A stretch of 64,000 nt of DNA from Micromonospora sediminimaris (lineage in GTDB: Bacteria; Actinomycetota; Actinomycetes; Mycobacteriales; Micromonosporaceae). The DNA lies in NCBI GenBank assembly GCA_900112325.1, contig FOLJ01000007.1, forward strand, positions 124,001 through 188,000, given 5' to 3'. Both the position numbers and the translations under genes were made by a program. Positions 1-6,362 of this stretch are shown here, in pieces; position 1 is the first letter of the stretch; every line of letters begins with the position of its first letter. The notes under the pieces were generated by a model. That model saw nothing but the letters and a program-made list of their open reading frames with translations. It was not told the origin of the DNA and made no database searches.

Positions 1-28
1 ATGCGCGCAGCCAGTCGTCGGCGTTCAC
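1..28 (-). CDS. Start of a gene running off the left edge
   Basis: Only nine codons are visible (M-N-D/A-rich start, reading on the minus strand from GTG at 28). The GTG overlaps the TGA stop of the upstream PadR gene in a GTGA arrangement, so the two are almost certainly translationally coupled. In actinobacteria a PadR gene coupled this way is usually followed by a membrane protein or transporter that it regulates, but nothing here identifies this one. Confidence 0.5.
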
Positions 29-363
29 CCGTCGACCCCCTTCGTGACGATGCCGGTCACCGGGGCCACGAACGCCAACCAGGCGTTGCCGCCGTGCCGC
101 AGCGCCGCTCGCCCGTCGTCGGTGAGTTGGTAGTACTTGCGTGCGGGACCGGAATCGCCCTCCCGCCACCGCGCGGTGACCAGCCCGGTGCGTTGCAGCC
201 GCAGCAGCACCGGGTAGAGCGTGCCGCCCTGGATCGGTCCGACGCCCGCGGCGTCGAGCGACTGGGCGAGCTGATAGCCGTAGGACTCGCCGTCGCGCAG
301 CAGGGCGAGCACGCAGAGATCGAGCACCCCACGCAGCCACTGCCCCCGACGGTCGGAATCCAC
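25..363 (-). CDS. PadR-family transcriptional regulator
   Basis: A 112-residue winged-helix repressor typical of the short PadR subfamily. The N-terminal helix LRGVLDLCVLALLRDG is followed by the PadR signature GESYGYQLAQSL, the wing GTLYPVLLRLQRTGLV and a C-terminal KYYQLTDDGRAAL segment. I chose GTG at 363 because TAGGGT (minus strand, 376-371) lies 8 nt upstream, the spacing of a leaderless actinobacterial promoter. A TTG at 399 would add 12 residues and start upstream of that promoter. A near-palindrome CTATCTAGATGG lies at 382-393, just upstream of the -10, and is a plausible autoregulatory operator. The gene is coupled to the partial gene at the window edge, its probable target. Confidence 0.85.
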   Translation of the reverse strand: MDSDRRGQWLRGVLDLCVLALLRDGESYGYQLAQSLDAAGVGPIQGGTLYPVLLRLQRTGLVTARWREGDSGPARKYYQLTDDGRAALRHGGNAWLAFVAPVTGIVTKGVDG

Positions 364-381
364 AGGCCGAACCCTAGTGCC

Positions 382-393
382 GCTATCTAGATG
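382..393. promoter_or_regulatory. Candidate PadR operator and leaderless promoter
   Basis: CTATCTAGATGG is palindromic except for one pair and centres on ATCTAGAT. It lies just upstream of the TAGGGT -10 element at 376-371 (minus strand) of the PadR gene. PadR proteins commonly bind short AT-rich palindromes of this sort in their own promoters. Assignment to this PadR is inference. Confidence 0.4.
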
Positions 394-445
394 GCACAAC
401 TACCTAGTGCGGTACGGCGGTCCGACCGGCCGCTGCCGGCGTACC

Positions 446-1165
446 TCAGCCGGTCACGACATCGGAGATCACCACGGTGACGTTGTCCGGCGCACCGGCC
501 TGGTGGGCGAGCTTCACCAACTGCTCGCCGCACTGGTGGCGGTCGGCGTGCATGCCCAGCGTGGCGGCGATCGCGTCGTCGGCCACGTAGTCGGAGAGCC
601 CGTCGCTGCACAGCAGCAGCCGGTCACCGGCGGCCAGGGTCACCGCGCCCATCGTCGGTGGCGCGTCGGCACCCTGCACCGCCCGGGTGACAAGCGAGCG
701 CTGCGGGTGGTGGCGGGCCTGCTCGGGGGAGAGGGCGCCCTGGTCGACAAGCGCCTGCACGAACGTGTCGTCCCGGGTCAGCTGGCGCAGTTGACCGTCG
801 CGGAGCAGGTAGCAGCGGGAGTCGCCGACCTGCGCCAGCACCAGCGTCTCCCCGGCCAGCAGAGCCGCGGTCAGCGTCGTACCCATGCCGTCGCGGGCGG
901 GGTCGGCGGCGATCGCGGCGTGGATGCGCTGGTTGGCGGTGCTCACCACGGCACGCAGCGCCTCGGTGGCGGCCTCCGGTGCGGTCGGCGGAACCAGCTC
1001 GTCGAGGATCCGGATGACGATCTCGCTGGCCACCTCGCCGGCGGGCAGTCCACCCATGCCGTCGGCCACCGCGACGAGGCGCTCGCCGGCGAGGGCGGAG
1101 TCCTCGTTGTTGGTCCGGACCAGACCGATGTCGTTGAGGATGGCCGAGCGGAGGATCAGCGTCAT
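446..1165 (-). CDS. PP2C-type serine/threonine protein phosphatase
   Basis: A 239-residue soluble PPM/PP2C phosphatase, about the size of the bacterial catalytic domain alone. Metal-binding motifs are in the usual order: GLVRTNNEDS near the N-terminus, VADGMGG (about residue 33), GTTLTAALLAG, LLCSDGLSDYV and a C-terminal DNVTVVISDVV. No membrane helix follows, unlike mycobacterial PstP, so it should act in the cytoplasm on Ser/Thr-phosphorylated proteins. No Ser/Thr kinase gene is adjacent. It is divergent from the LuxR-type regulator with a 62-nt gap. Confidence 0.9.
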   Translation of the reverse strand: MTLILRSAILNDIGLVRTNNEDSALAGERLVAVADGMGGLPAGEVASEIVIRILDELVPPTAPEAATEALRAVVSTANQRIHAAIAADPARDGMGTTLTAALLAGETLVLAQVGDSRCYLLRDGQLRQLTRDDTFVQALVDQGALSPEQARHHPQRSLVTRAVQGADAPPTMGAVTLAAGDRLLLCSDGLSDYVADDAIAATLGMHADRHQCGEQLVKLAHQAGAPDNVTVVISDVVTG

Positions 1166-1200
1166 GGGACAAGCTTGCCAAGAAGACCCTTCCCGCGTCT

Positions 1201-1227
1201 CTACGCACTACTGCGTAGGGTTGAGGA
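1201..1227 (+). promoter_or_regulatory. Palindrome and leaderless promoter of the LuxR-type gene
   Basis: CTACGCA and its exact complement TGCGTAG are separated by 4 nt (1201-1218). The right arm merges with TAGGGT (1216-1221), whose spacing puts the transcription start at or next to the ATG at 1228. A protein binding the palindrome would therefore cover the -10 element. The paired TACGC half-sites resemble NarL/LuxR-type dyads, so autoregulation by the downstream gene is plausible but unproven. Confidence 0.5.
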
Positions 1228-2325
1228 ATGTTGCCGGTGTCCATGGTCGGGCGCGCCGGTGAGCTGGCTGAGCTGGACCGGGCCTGGTCCAGCGTGGTCC
1301 TGGGCCGCCGCCGCTCCCCGGCCGTCGCGGTCGTCACCGGAGGGCCGGGCGTGGGCAAGAGCCTGCTGGTCGCCGCCGCGCTGGACGCCTTCACCCCGCG
1401 ACCGGAGGTGGTGCTCAGCGGCACCGCCCGGGTGCACAGTCCCGCACCGTACGACTGGTTGGCGGCGGTCCTGAGCGGCCGGGACACCACCCGGCTCGAC
1501 CTGCCGGCCGACGCGCTTGCCTGGCTCGCTCAGCAGCCCACCGCGCCGCGTGAGCGCTACGCCCCCGGCACCCTGCTCCGGCTGGCCGTGCGTACCGTCC
1601 GGGTGTTGGTCGGTGCCGGTCCGGCGGTGCTCGTGGTGGAGGACCTGCACGCCCTCGACCCGGCCAGCCTCAACCTGGTCGGCGAACTCGCCACCGCCGA
1701 CGGGCTGCCGGCCCTGCTGGTGGTGGCGACCAGGCCCGCCGCGCGCGCGGTCTCACCGGAACTCGCCGGCCGCACCCTGGCGCGCCTGTGCGGGGTACGC
1801 GGAGTGGTGCGCCAGCACCTCGGCCCGCTGCGTCCGGCCGAGGTCGCCGAGGTGCTGACCCAGGTGTACGCGGACCCCCGCCCCGAACTGGTGCACGAGG
1901 TCTGGCGGCGCACCGACGGCAACCCGTACGCGCTCACCGAACTGCTCGCCGCGCACGCCGGGCAGGGTATCGACGCCCTGCTGGCACCGGCGGCACCTCC
2001 GTCGGGCTCGCGTCTCCCGCCCGAGTCGAGTCCGGTCGTGCCGACGTCCCGCCGGGCCGTGCCCGAGTCCCTGTCCCCGGTCTGCCTGACCGGCCGGGAG
2101 GCGGAGGTGCTCGACTGCCTGGTCGCCGGGATGTCCAACAAGCAGGTGGCTCGCGCCCTGGGCATCTCGGTACGCACGGTCACCGTGCACGTGTCGAACC
2201 TGCTGCGGAAGACCGGCACCGCCTCCCGTACCGAGGTGGCGCTCTGGTCGGTCCGCCAGCGACCCACCCAGACCCAGAGCGTCGATCATGAAGTTGTTGC
2301 CCGGGCAAGCGCCCCGCAGCAGTAA
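1228..2325 (+). CDS. ATPase/LuxR-type transcriptional regulator (compact LAL-like)
   Basis: A 365-residue protein with an N-terminal P-loop ATPase (Walker A GGPGVGKS near residue 39, Walker B-like VLVVEDLHALD near 135, NPYALTELL segment near 233) and a C-terminal LuxR helix-turn-helix (LTGREAEVLDCLVAGMSNKQ to NLLRKTGTASRTE). It resembles LAL regulators but is far shorter than the usual 900 or so residues, because the central TPR region is reduced to a short Pro/Ser linker. The ATG at 1228 fits a leaderless mRNA; in-frame GTG 1237 and ATG 1243 are alternatives. The last 14 codons run through a palindromic repeat that also helps form the stop codon. Confidence 0.8.
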   Translation: MLPVSMVGRAGELAELDRAWSSVVLGRRRSPAVAVVTGGPGVGKSLLVAAALDAFTPRPEVVLSGTARVHSPAPYDWLAAVLSGRDTTRLDLPADALAWLAQQPTAPRERYAPGTLLRLAVRTVRVLVGAGPAVLVVEDLHALDPASLNLVGELATADGLPALLVVATRPAARAVSPELAGRTLARLCGVRGVVRQHLGPLRPAEVAEVLTQVYADPRPELVHEVWRRTDGNPYALTELLAAHAGQGIDALLAPAAPPSGSRLPPESSPVVPTSRRAVPESLSPVCLTGREAEVLDCLVAGMSNKQVARALGISVRTVTVHVSNLLRKTGTASRTEVALWSVRQRPTQTQSVDHEVVARASAPQQ

Positions 2326-2338
2326 CTTCATGATCGAC
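2281..2338. repeat. Palindromic repeat 1 at the end of the LuxR-type gene
   Basis: GTCGATCATGAAGTT at 2281-2295 is matched exactly by its complement at 2324-2338, giving a 15-bp perfect stem extendable by wobble pairs. It belongs to the GATC...AAGTT version of the dispersed family. It lies between convergent genes and probably works as a bidirectional terminator. The left arm is coding and the upstream gene's TAA (2323-2325) is partly formed by the right arm. Confidence 0.85.
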
Positions 2339-2359
2339 AGAGCGCTCCGGGGGTGGGGG

Positions 2360-2734
2360 TTACTCCTCTGGGGGGAGGGTGGCGGCGGGGGTGTTGAGGG
2401 TGACTTCGGTGGGGGTGACTGTGGAGATCTGATCGGCGAGGACGTAGACGGCGCCGGTGGGCACCAGGTCGGTGGAGACCTTCAGGTAGCCGGTGCGCAG
2501 CAGCCGGGCGGCGAGGTCCGCCGGCACGTCCGGCTCCTCCACGGTCGCGGATTCGATCAGTTCGTCCAGGCTGCTGCCGGGGTCGGTGGTCGGTGCCTGC
2601 ACGGTCACCGCGTTCGGGTCGCCGCGTTGCACGAGGTCCACGGTGCCCACGTCGACGCCGGCCGAGTCGACCACCCGCATGCCGGTGGTGACCCGCGAGA
2701 GGGTTGTCCGTTGATCGATGCCCTGCTGCTCCAT
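2360..2734 (-). CDS. PRC-barrel/DUF2171-like small protein
   Basis: A 124-residue protein. The open frame extends upstream to 2869, but that part is Gly/Trp-rich low complexity and passes through a palindrome, so ATG 2734 (MEQQGIDQRTTLSRV) is the credible start. The core MRVVDSAGVDVGTVDLVQ is the PRC-barrel pattern (a beta strand, then D/N-x-x-G-x-V). A second, similar segment near the C-terminus reads LKVSTDLVPTGAVYVLADQI. Such proteins are often stress-related in actinobacteria, but no activity can be assigned. It is convergent with the LuxR-type gene. Confidence 0.75.
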   Translation of the reverse strand: MEQQGIDQRTTLSRVTTGMRVVDSAGVDVGTVDLVQRGDPNAVTVQAPTTDPGSSLDELIESATVEEPDVPADLAARLLRTGYLKVSTDLVPTGAVYVLADQISTVTPTEVTLNTPAATLPPEE

Positions 2735-2823
2735 CCCCGCGCGGTTCCCGCCCACCCCACCCCCTAAACCCCCCCACCCCCACCCACCCACCCCCGCCCC
2801 ACCCACCACGCCTCGCCGCTCCC

Positions 2824-2884
2824 GTTGATCAAGAAGTTTTGGTCGGGATCCGCGGCGAACTCCGACCAAAACTTCTTGATCAAC
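2824..2884. repeat. Palindromic repeat 2 (23-bp perfect arms)
   Basis: The left arm 2824-2846 begins GTTGATCAAGAAGTTTTGG and is exactly complementary to 2862-2884, with a 15-nt loop. It is almost identical to the repeat at 57785. The right arm carries the TGA stop (2880-2882, minus strand) of the small gene at 3179. It lies between two minus-strand genes and probably terminates the upstream one. Confidence 0.9.
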
Positions 2885-3179
2885 GCGGGCCGGGGTGGGG
2901 ACGCGGGCCGGGGTGGGGACGCGGGCCGGGGTGGGGACGCGGGTCGGGGTGGGGGTGGGGGCGGGGGGTTAGTTCGCGCCAGGTGTCGGTGCCTTGGAGT
3001 AGGGCGCGGATGGTGTCCTCGGCCGCGTCGACGGTGTCGTACTCGTAGAACCGGGAGACGCCCTCGGCGCCACCGGCGCGCTGCTCGACGAACCATCGGT
3101 CGGCATCCGCCCGGAGGAAGACGTCCCGCCGGGCCAGTCGCCCCCATTTCCCGTTCCACCAGTGCTTTCGCTGCTCCAT
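2880..3179 (-). CDS. Small hypothetical protein behind a LexA-type box
   Basis: 99 residues and no family I recognise. The first 70 or so residues look like a compact domain (N-terminal MEQRKHWWNGKWGRLARRDV, then FLRADADRWFVEQR and YEYDTVDAAEDTIRALLQ), rich in Trp and Arg. The rest is a PRPHPG repeat tail encoded by the 18-bp tandem repeat, ending at a TGA supplied by palindrome 2. The tail may therefore be a recent extension. The ATG at 3179 lies 7 nt after a TAGAGT -10 (minus strand, 3191-3186), so the mRNA is probably leaderless. A perfect actinobacterial SOS box fills the promoter spacer, suggesting DNA-damage induction. Function unknown. Confidence 0.7.
   Translation of the reverse strand: MEQRKHWWNGKWGRLARRDVFLRADADRWFVEQRAGGAEGVSRFYEYDTVDAAEDTIRALLQGTDTWRELTPRPHPHPDPRPHPGPRPHPGPRPHPGPR
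2886..2945. repeat. 18-bp G-rich tandem repeat
   Basis: Three near-exact copies of GGGCCGGGGTGGGGACGC followed by a degenerate fourth. On the minus strand each unit encodes Pro-His-Pro-Gly-Pro-Arg, forming the C-terminal tail of the small gene at 3179. It is G-run rich and could form quadruplex-like structure. It abuts the palindrome at 2824-2884. Confidence 0.85.
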
Positions 3180-3191
3180 GGCGGGACTCTA

Positions 3192-3207
3192 TCGAACATC
3201 TGTTCGA
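3192..3207. promoter_or_regulatory. LexA (SOS) box, perfect match
   Basis: TCGAACATCTGTTCGA is a perfect match to the actinobacterial LexA consensus TCGAAC-N4-GTTCGA. It fills the spacer of the promoter for the minus-strand gene at 3179 (-10 TAGAGT at 3191-3186, -35-like ACTTGT just outside the box), so LexA bound here would block RNA polymerase. The match is seen directly; SOS control is inferred. Confidence 0.75.
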
Positions 3208-3260
3208 CACAAGTCGGCCCCTGCGGGATTCCCGCAGGAGCCGGTGTGCACTTGCCGGAT

Positions 3261-3734
3261 TCAGCGCGCGGCGGGCGGTTCGTCCCGTCGGCCGAGCACG
3301 TCGTCCAGGGCGCCGCGCTGCTGAGCCGGGGTGGTCCGGCCGGCGGCGACGAGGGCGTCCCGGATCTCGGTGAGCAGCTTGACCTCCTCGCTCGGCGCGG
3401 CCGGCGGCGGCTCCTCGCCCCGCTGGCGGCGCTCGGCCAGCCGGTTCATCGGAAACACCACCAGGAAGTACAGCGCGGCGGCGGTGAGCAGGAACGTGAT
3501 CGTCGCGTTGACGAAGGCGATCCAGTCGAAGGCGATGTCCCGGAACTCGGGCGCGGTGCCGGCGATGCCCTTGTCGCTGCCGGTGATGAGCAGCACGAAG
3601 ACCCGGATCAGTGGCTCCAGGAAGGACTTGGTCAGCTGGGTGACCACGCCGGTGAACGCGGCGCCGATGACGACGCCGACCGCGAGGTCGACGACGTTGC
3701 CGCGCATGATGAAGTCTTTGAATCCCTTGATCAT
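3261..3734 (-). CDS. mscL: Large-conductance mechanosensitive channel MscL
   Basis: 157 residues. MscL forms a pentameric inner-membrane pore that opens under membrane tension and releases solutes during hypo-osmotic shock. The N-terminal MIKGFKDFIMRGNVVDLAVG and the first pore helix GVVIGAAFTGVVTQL are unmistakable. A periplasmic loop and second helix (ATITFLLTAAALYFLVVF) follow, then a Pro-rich, charged cytoplasmic helix that is longer than in E. coli MscL. The open frame continues upstream, but ATG 3734 matches the conserved start and sits after a purine-rich leader. Confidence 0.96.
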   Translation of the reverse strand: MIKGFKDFIMRGNVVDLAVGVVIGAAFTGVVTQLTKSFLEPLIRVFVLLITGSDKGIAGTAPEFRDIAFDWIAFVNATITFLLTAAALYFLVVFPMNRLAERRQRGEEPPPAAPSEEVKLLTEIRDALVAAGRTTPAQQRGALDDVLGRRDEPPAAR

Positions 3735-3772
3735 CCATACTCCCGAGGTGTCCCGTTTTTGTCGGGGACAAC

Positions 3773-4456
3773 CTATGCCCCGGGTGGGGGCTCCAGAAAA
3801 GCGCCGGCTTCCCGGGCGGCCAGCTCCGAATCGCCGGCCCTGATCGCCGCCACCAGCCGGGCGTGGTCGACGTGCCGGTCCGGCGTCAGCGCGTCGCCCA
3901 TGGCCTGGGTGAGCGTGCTGCGCATCGCGGTGCCGATCGAGGCGTACAGCTCGGCGAGCATGGTGTTGTGCGCCGCCGCGACCACGGCGGTGTGCAGCGC
4001 GGCGTCGGCCGCCACGAACTCGGCGACCCGGCCGCCGCGCCAGGCCGCCTCCCGGGCGGTGAGCGCGTCGTCGAGGGCGGCCAGGTCCTCGGGGGTACGC
4101 CGCCGCGCGGCGAGCCGCGCGGCCTCCACCTCGAAGGCGCGGCGTACCTCGATCACCTCGGTCATCCGGTCGTCGGTGAGTCGGCGGGCCACCACCGGGG
4201 CGAGTTCGTCGGTGGAGAGCACGTAGGTGCCGGAGCCCTGGCGGCATTCCAGCACCCCCGCGTGGGCCAGGGCGCGGACCGCCTCGCGCACCGTGTTGCG
4301 CCCTACGCCGAGTGTCTCGACCAGTTGCGGCTCGGTCGGGATCCGGCCGCCCACCGGCCACTCGCCGTCCATGATCCGTTGCCGGAGCTGGACGATCGTC
4401 TCCCGGACCCGCCGTCCGCGCGGCGGAACCGGGGTGGAATCGGCTGCGGGTGGCAC
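3773..4456 (-). CDS. GntR-family regulator, FadR/FCD type
   Basis: 227 residues. The N-terminal winged helix (RETIVQLRQRIMDGEWPVGG to GRNTVREAVRALAHAGVLE, then RQGSGTYV) is GntR. The C-terminal all-helical FCD domain (EVIEVRRAFEVEAARLAA, FVAADAALHTAVVAAAHN, DHARLVAAIRAGD) carries the D/H metal- or ligand-binding pattern. It starts at GTG 4456, 50 nt from a divergent MFS transporter, the classic layout of a repressor controlling an exporter or uptake carrier. The ligand is not predictable. Its -10 TACAAT overlaps the transporter's -10. Confidence 0.9.
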   Translation of the reverse strand: MPPAADSTPVPPRGRRVRETIVQLRQRIMDGEWPVGGRIPTEPQLVETLGVGRNTVREAVRALAHAGVLECRQGSGTYVLSTDELAPVVARRLTDDRMTEVIEVRRAFEVEAARLAARRRTPEDLAALDDALTAREAAWRGGRVAEFVAADAALHTAVVAAAHNTMLAELYASIGTAMRSTLTQAMGDALTPDRHVDHARLVAAIRAGDSELAAREAGAFLEPPPGA

Positions 4457-4506
4457 TGGTTACAACCTCTCGCCGGAATTCATCCCATGATTGTAGGTTC
4501 AAGGTC
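4457..4506. promoter_or_regulatory. Overlapping divergent promoters, GntR gene and MFS gene
   Basis: In this 50-nt gap TACAAT on the minus strand (4495-4490) overlaps TAGGTT on the plus strand (4494-4499). The latter is 7 nt before the transporter ATG, suggesting a leaderless message. GGTT-AC-AACC (4458-4467) is a small dyad next to the regulator's GTG and a candidate operator half. The two genes cannot fire from these elements at the same time. Confidence 0.5.
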
Positions 4507-5832
4507 ATGCCCCCGTCACCCCCTGCCGTCCCCGCCGTCCCGACGGACGAGATCACCCGCCAGGCCGTCTCGACGGGTGCGGTCGACGGTCAGGGTGTCC
4601 CGACCGTCGAAGCGGGCGCGGTCAGCCCGGCCGGCGGCGCGGCTGCGACCGCGTCCCGCGTCAACGCGGGATGGCTGGTGCTGGCCGGGATGCTGCTGGT
4701 GGCGCTCAACCTGCGGGCCGCCGTCACCAGCCTCGGTGCGCTGCTCGACGAGGTACGCGTCGGCCTGGCCCTCTCCGGGACGATGGCCGGCTTCGTCACC
4801 ACCCTGCCCACAATCGCGTTCGCCGGACTCGGGGCGGCCACCCCGTGGCTGGTCCGCCGGTTCTCCCCGGCCAGGCTGCTGGTGCTGGCGATGCTGGCTC
4901 TCACCGTCGGGCAGGTGCTGCGGGCGGTCACCGGTTCCGCCGTGGTGTTCCTCTTCACCAGCGCGCTCGCGCTGTCCGGCATCGCGGTGGCGAACATCCT
5001 GCTGCCGATGCTGGTCAAGCAGCACTTCCCGCATCGCACCGGGCTGGTCACCGGGGCGTACACGATGGCGCTGACCGTGGGCACGACGGTGGCCGCCGCC
5101 TCCGCGGTGCCGGTGGCGCACGCCTTCGGCAGTTGGCGGGCCGGACTGGGCGTCTGGGCCGGGCTGGCGGCGGTGGCCGTACTCCCATGGCTGCCGGCGG
5201 CGCTGCGCGGCCGGGCCGCCGCACGACGCAGTGGCGCCACGCTCCGCTCGGGAGTGCGGCCCGGACGCACCCGGCTCGGCTGGGCGATGGCGGTCTACTT
5301 CGGGGCGCAGTCGCTGAGCGGGTACGCGATCATGGGCTGGTTGGCCCAGATGTTCCGGGACGCGGGTTTCCGCCCGCAGGACGCCGGGCTGCTGCTTGCC
5401 GGAGTGACCGCACTCGGGGTGCCGATCGCGCTGCTGATGCCGACGCTGGCCGGCCGACTGGGCAGCCTCCGGCCGTTGGTCTTCGCGCTGACCACTGCCT
5501 CCAGCCTGGCGTACCTGGGTCTGGCGTTCGCGCCGCGCGGCGGGGCACTGGTGTGGGTGGTGCTGCTGGCCTTCGGGCAGGGCGCGTTTCCGCTGATCCT
5601 GGCCACCATCGGGCTGCGGGCCCGCACCGCCGACGGCACGGTCGCGCTGTCGGCCTTTGCGCAGAGCACGGGCTACGTCATCGCCGCGTCGGGTCCGCTG
5701 CTGGTCGGGATCCTCCACGACGCGACCGGGGGATGGCTGGCGCCGATCGGTTTCCTGCTGGTCGCCCTGGCCGTGCAGACCTGCGCAGGCGTGCTGATCG
5801 CTCGCCCCCGCTACATCGAGGACGAGCGTTGA
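4507..5832 (+). CDS. MFS transporter, CynX/NimT-like
   Basis: 441 residues with about 12 hydrophobic segments after a Pro/Val/Thr-rich 50-residue N-terminus. The first helix LVLAGMLLVALNLRAAVTSL contains the NLRxAxTSxG signature of the cyanate/2-nitroimidazole transporter group. The AATPWLVRRFSPARLL loop is the MFS motif A equivalent. The group moves small anions or drugs; the substrate here is unknown. It is divergent from, and probably controlled by, the adjacent FCD-type GntR regulator. Confidence 0.88.
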   Translation: MPPSPPAVPAVPTDEITRQAVSTGAVDGQGVPTVEAGAVSPAGGAAATASRVNAGWLVLAGMLLVALNLRAAVTSLGALLDEVRVGLALSGTMAGFVTTLPTIAFAGLGAATPWLVRRFSPARLLVLAMLALTVGQVLRAVTGSAVVFLFTSALALSGIAVANILLPMLVKQHFPHRTGLVTGAYTMALTVGTTVAAASAVPVAHAFGSWRAGLGVWAGLAAVAVLPWLPAALRGRAAARRSGATLRSGVRPGRTRLGWAMAVYFGAQSLSGYAIMGWLAQMFRDAGFRPQDAGLLLAGVTALGVPIALLMPTLAGRLGSLRPLVFALTTASSLAYLGLAFAPRGGALVWVVLLAFGQGAFPLILATIGLRARTADGTVALSAFAQSTGYVIAASGPLLVGILHDATGGWLAPIGFLLVALAVQTCAGVLIARPRYIEDER

Positions 5833-5842
5833 GCCGTCGGGG

Positions 5843-6199
5843 TCAGGAGGAGGCCGGCGTCGGATCGCCGGCGACCGCCTGCTCGACTGTGGGATACGTG
5901 TGCAGCACCTCGACCAGGCCACTCACCTCCAGGATCCGCAGTACGCCGCGCTGTGGCGCGGCGAGTCGGACCACTCCGCCGGCCTCGTCGCAGCTGTTCT
6001 TCGCGCGGACGAACACCGACAGACCGGTAGAGTCACAGAACGAGACGTCCGACAGGTCGAACACGAGGCGGCTGCGCCCCTTGTCGAGCAGGTCGGTGAT
6101 CTGGTCCTGCAACTGCGGTGCGGTGGCCATGTCCAGCTCGCCAGCGACCGACACGACGACCACGTCACCGCGCTGCTCCGTGTGCACCGTCAAGGACAT
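5843..6199 (-). CDS. STAS-domain anti-sigma factor antagonist
   Basis: 118 residues. It shows the canonical SpoIIAA/RsbV fold: GELDMATAPQLQDQITDLL, then VFDLSDVSFCDSTGLSVFV with the phosphorylatable Ser in D-S-T-G, and a C-terminal ILEVSGL helix. In partner switching the unphosphorylated form binds an RsbW-type kinase and frees its sigma factor. ATG 6199 is preceded by AGGAGG at good spacing. It is divergent from the rsbR operon and convergent, 10 nt away, with the MFS gene. The kinases and phosphatases in 6363-11945 are natural partner candidates. Confidence 0.92.
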   Translation of the reverse strand: MSLTVHTEQRGDVVVVSVAGELDMATAPQLQDQITDLLDKGRSRLVFDLSDVSFCDSTGLSVFVRAKNSCDEAGGVVRLAAPQRGVLRILEVSGLVEVLHTYPTVEQAVAGDPTPASS

Positions 6200-6362
6200 T
6201 TGCCAGACCTCCTGTTTATCGGTGGAACGGTATCCCACCCGGACCGCGATACGCAGAACGGGAGCAGGATCAGGTGGCCACCGTCATTCCGTTGCACTGC
6301 GACAAGTAGTTGTCGGGCCTCGGTGATAGAGTCCGGCCGGTCCAGGTCTAGGGGGTATTGCC

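Noticed and set aside
2735-2869. N-terminal extension of the PRC-barrel-like protein
   Set aside because: The 45 extra residues are Gly/Trp-rich and cross a palindrome; ATG 2734 gives a compact domain protein.
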